Part shown: positions 6,532 to 7,783 of the stretch, piece by piece
How positions within the stretch are numbered: the first letter of the stretch is position 1
How the letters are laid out: every line of letters begins with the position of its first letter
Assembly: GCA_013696185.1 (NCBI GenBank)
Contig: JACCZA010000008.1
Span: forward strand, 1 to 7,783
Reading direction: 5' to 3'
From: Actinomycetota bacterium
GTDB lineage: Bacteria > Actinomycetota > Thermoleophilia > Gaiellales > Gaiellaceae
DNA: 7,783 nucleotides
Made by a program: the position numbers and the translations under genes
Notes under the pieces: model-generated
Seen by the model: only the letters and a program-made list of their open reading frames with translations
Database searches by the model: none
What the model was told of the DNA's origin: nothing

Positions 6532-6556
6532 AACACTCAGATTTCCTCTGTAGTTC
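6531..6556 (+). repeat. Imperfect inverted repeat in the dnaK leader (possible operator)
   Basis: GAACACTCAGA (6531-6541), TTTCC, TCTGTAGTTC (6547-6556). The arms agree at GAAC/GTTC outside and CAGA/TCTG inside, with a small mismatch between. The left arm includes CACTC, the inner part of the CIRCE half-site (TTAGCACTC), and the 9-nt CIRCE spacing is available, but the right half (CTGTAGTTC) matches GAGTGCTAA at only three of nine. It overlaps the predicted transcript start, where a heat-shock repressor would bind. No HspR-type CTTGAGT half-site was seen. Confidence 0.4.
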
Positions 6557-6576
6557 AAACAAGGAGCAAGGGACAC

Positions 6577-7783
6577 ATGGCGAAGACCATCGGTATCGAC
6601 CTCGGGACGACCAACAGCTGCATGGCCGTGCTCGAGGGCGGCGAGCCCACCGTCATCCCGAACGCCGAGGGTGGCCGGACGACGCCGTCCGTCGTCGGCT
6701 TCACGAAAGACGGCCAGCGGCTCGTGGGGGCGCCCGCGCGGCGCCAGCAGGTGACGAACCCGCAGAACACGGTGTTCTCGATCAAGCGCTTCACCGGCCG
6801 CAAGTGGGACGAGGTCTCCGAGGAGATGACGATCGTCCCGTACGAGGTCGTGAAGGGCGCAAACGGCGACGCGCGCGTCAGGGCTGCCGACAAGGAGTAC
6901 GCACCTCAGGAGATCTCGGCGATGATCCTCCAGAAGCTCAAGGCCGACGCCGAGGCCTACCTGGGCGAGACCGTGACCGACGCGGTCATCACCGTCCCGG
7001 CCTACTTCAACAACGCCCAGCGCGAGGCGACGAAGGACGCGGGGAAGATCGCGGGGCTCAACGTCCTGCGCATCATCAACGAGCCGACGGCGGCGTCGCT
7101 CGCCTACGGGCTCGACAAGGACGCAACCGACCAGACCATCCTCGTGTTCGACCTCGGCGGCGGCACCTTCGACGTGTCGGTGCTCGAGCTCGGCGAGGGC
7201 GTCTTCGAGGTGAAGGCGACGAACGGCGACAACCACCTCGGCGGGGACAACTTCGACAAGGCGATCGTCGACTGGATGGTCGCCGAGTTCAAGCGCGACC
7301 AGGGCATCGACCTCTCGCAGGACCGGATGGCCCTGCAGCGCCTCTACGAGGCGGCCGAGAAGGCGAAGATCGAGCTCTCCTCCACGATGACGACGCAGAT
7401 CAACCTGCCATTCGTCACCGCGACGCAGGAGGGCCCGAAGCACCTCGACCTGCAGCTCACGCGCGCGAAGCTGAACGAGCTCGCCGCGGCCCTGCTCGAG
7501 CGCACCGTCGGCCCGACCAAGCAGGCGCTCGTCGACGCGGGCCTCGAGGCGAAGGACATCGACCACGTCGTCCTCGTCGGCGGCATGACCCGCATGCCCG
7601 CCGTGCAGGAGAAGGTCAAGGAGCTGATCGGGAAGGACCCGCACAAGGGCGTCAACCCGGACGAGGTCGTCGCGGTCGGCGCGGCCATCCAGGCCGGCGT
7701 GCTGCGCGGCGAGGTGAAGGACGTGCTCCTGCTCGACGTGACGCCCCTGTCGCTCGGCATCGAGACGAAGGGCGGCGTCTTCA
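6577..7783 (+). CDS. dnaK: Molecular chaperone DnaK (Hsp70), C-terminus beyond the window (partial)
   Basis: The first 402 codons are present, out of roughly 600-640 usual for the family. DnaK is the ATP-driven Hsp70 chaperone that binds unfolded segments with DnaJ and GrpE in the cytoplasm. Visible are phosphate loop 1 GIDLGTTNS (6-14), catalytic K70, PAYFNNAQREATKDAG (141-156), INEPTAASLAYG (167-178), phosphate loop 2 DLGGGTFDVS (192-201), GDNHLGGDNFD (217-227), VLVGGMTRMP (332-341) and the interdomain linker DVLLLD (382-387). The whole ATPase domain and the first substrate-domain strand are therefore intact. The ATG at 6577 follows AAGGAG at 6561-6566, with a second AAGGG at 6568-6572. Residues 79-100 form an insert absent from mycobacterial and Bacillus DnaK. 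GrpE, DnaJ and HspR would be expected downstream but are out of view. Confidence 0.98.
   Translation, partial: MAKTIGIDLGTTNSCMAVLEGGEPTVIPNAEGGRTTPSVVGFTKDGQRLVGAPARRQQVTNPQNTVFSIKRFTGRKWDEVSEEMTIVPYEVVKGANGDARVRAADKEYAPQEISAMILQKLKADAEAYLGETVTDAVITVPAYFNNAQREATKDAGKIAGLNVLRIINEPTAASLAYGLDKDATDQTILVFDLGGGTFDVSVLELGEGVFEVKATNGDNHLGGDNFDKAIVDWMVAEFKRDQGIDLSQDRMALQRLYEAAEKAKIELSSTMTTQINLPFVTATQEGPKHLDLQLTRAKLNELAAALLERTVGPTKQALVDAGLEAKDIDHVVLVGGMTRMPAVQEKVKELIGKDPHKGVNPDEVVAVGAAIQAGVLRGEVKDVLLLDVTPLSLGIETKGGVF

Noticed and set aside
6521..6541. HspR-binding HAIR element before dnaK
   Set aside because: ACTCAG at 6535-6540 resembles the right half ACTCAAG, but no CTTGAGT-like half lies 7 nt upstream.
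6473..6562. N-terminal extension of the small membrane protein to 6562
   Set aside because: It would run antisense through the dnaK promoter and leader and is Ser/Cys/Arg-rich, unlike the charged helix that begins after the GTG at 6472.
6496..7644. A 382-codon open frame on the minus strand opposite dnaK
   Set aside because: Long antisense frames opposite dnaK are a well-known effect of its codon bias in GC-rich genomes. The translation is Arg/Leu/Val/Asp-rich with no recognisable motif, and the plus-strand DnaK is unmistakable.

Overview
The window is a GC-rich (about 70% by eye), tightly packed stretch of bacterial chromosome. Nearly every codon ends in G or C, several genes start with GTG, and small actinobacterial-type membrane and stress proteins are common. 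The DnaK carries the 'ETKGG' variant that I recall from actinobacterial DnaKs, yet it keeps an N-terminal insert that mycobacterial and Bacillus DnaKs lack. The best guess is a deep-branching Actinomycetota lineage such as Thermoleophilia (Gaiellales or Solirubrobacterales). This is inference from protein character only.

Layout. Positions 1-1684 hold three minus-strand genes: the N-terminus of a probable PAP2-family membrane protein (cut by the window edge), a four-helix SPW-repeat-like membrane protein, and moaA (molybdenum cofactor step 1). A divergent plus-strand gene at 1770-1949 encodes a CsbD-family stress protein. It has a good Shine-Dalgarno and a sigma-B-like promoter, and it ends at a perfect 12-bp hairpin shared with the converging pepT (2021-3298, minus). 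Divergent from pepT is a 55-residue, very acidic orphan protein (3365-3532), followed by two DMT/EamA transporters (3586-4452 and 4531-5397). Converging on these is a minus-strand pair: a small two-helix membrane protein (6149-6472) and a SAM-dependent methyltransferase (5401-6135). Divergent from that pair, dnaK starts at 6577 and runs off the right edge after 402 codons.

How the genes work together. There is no obvious single pathway: this looks like housekeeping and accessory metabolism (cofactor synthesis, peptide turnover, efflux, chaperone, stress). The only likely co-transcribed sets are the small membrane protein plus methyltransferase (13-nt gap) and possibly the minus-strand moaA-SPW-PAP2 run. 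No mobile element, CRISPR array, RNA gene or defence cassette was seen.

The most interesting signal is regulatory. The starts fall into two classes: genes with a clear AGGAGG-type site (csbD, the acidic orphan, dnaK) and genes with none but with a TAnnnT-like -10 box only 6-8 nt upstream of the start codon (SPW gene, moaA, pepT, EamA-1, more weakly EamA-2 and the small membrane protein), the arrangement expected for leaderless mRNAs. Other points are the sigma-B-like promoter of the CsbD gene, a degenerate CIRCE-like dyad in the dnaK leader, and a palindrome holding both stop codons of a convergent gene pair. No intergenic gap exceeds 300 bases.
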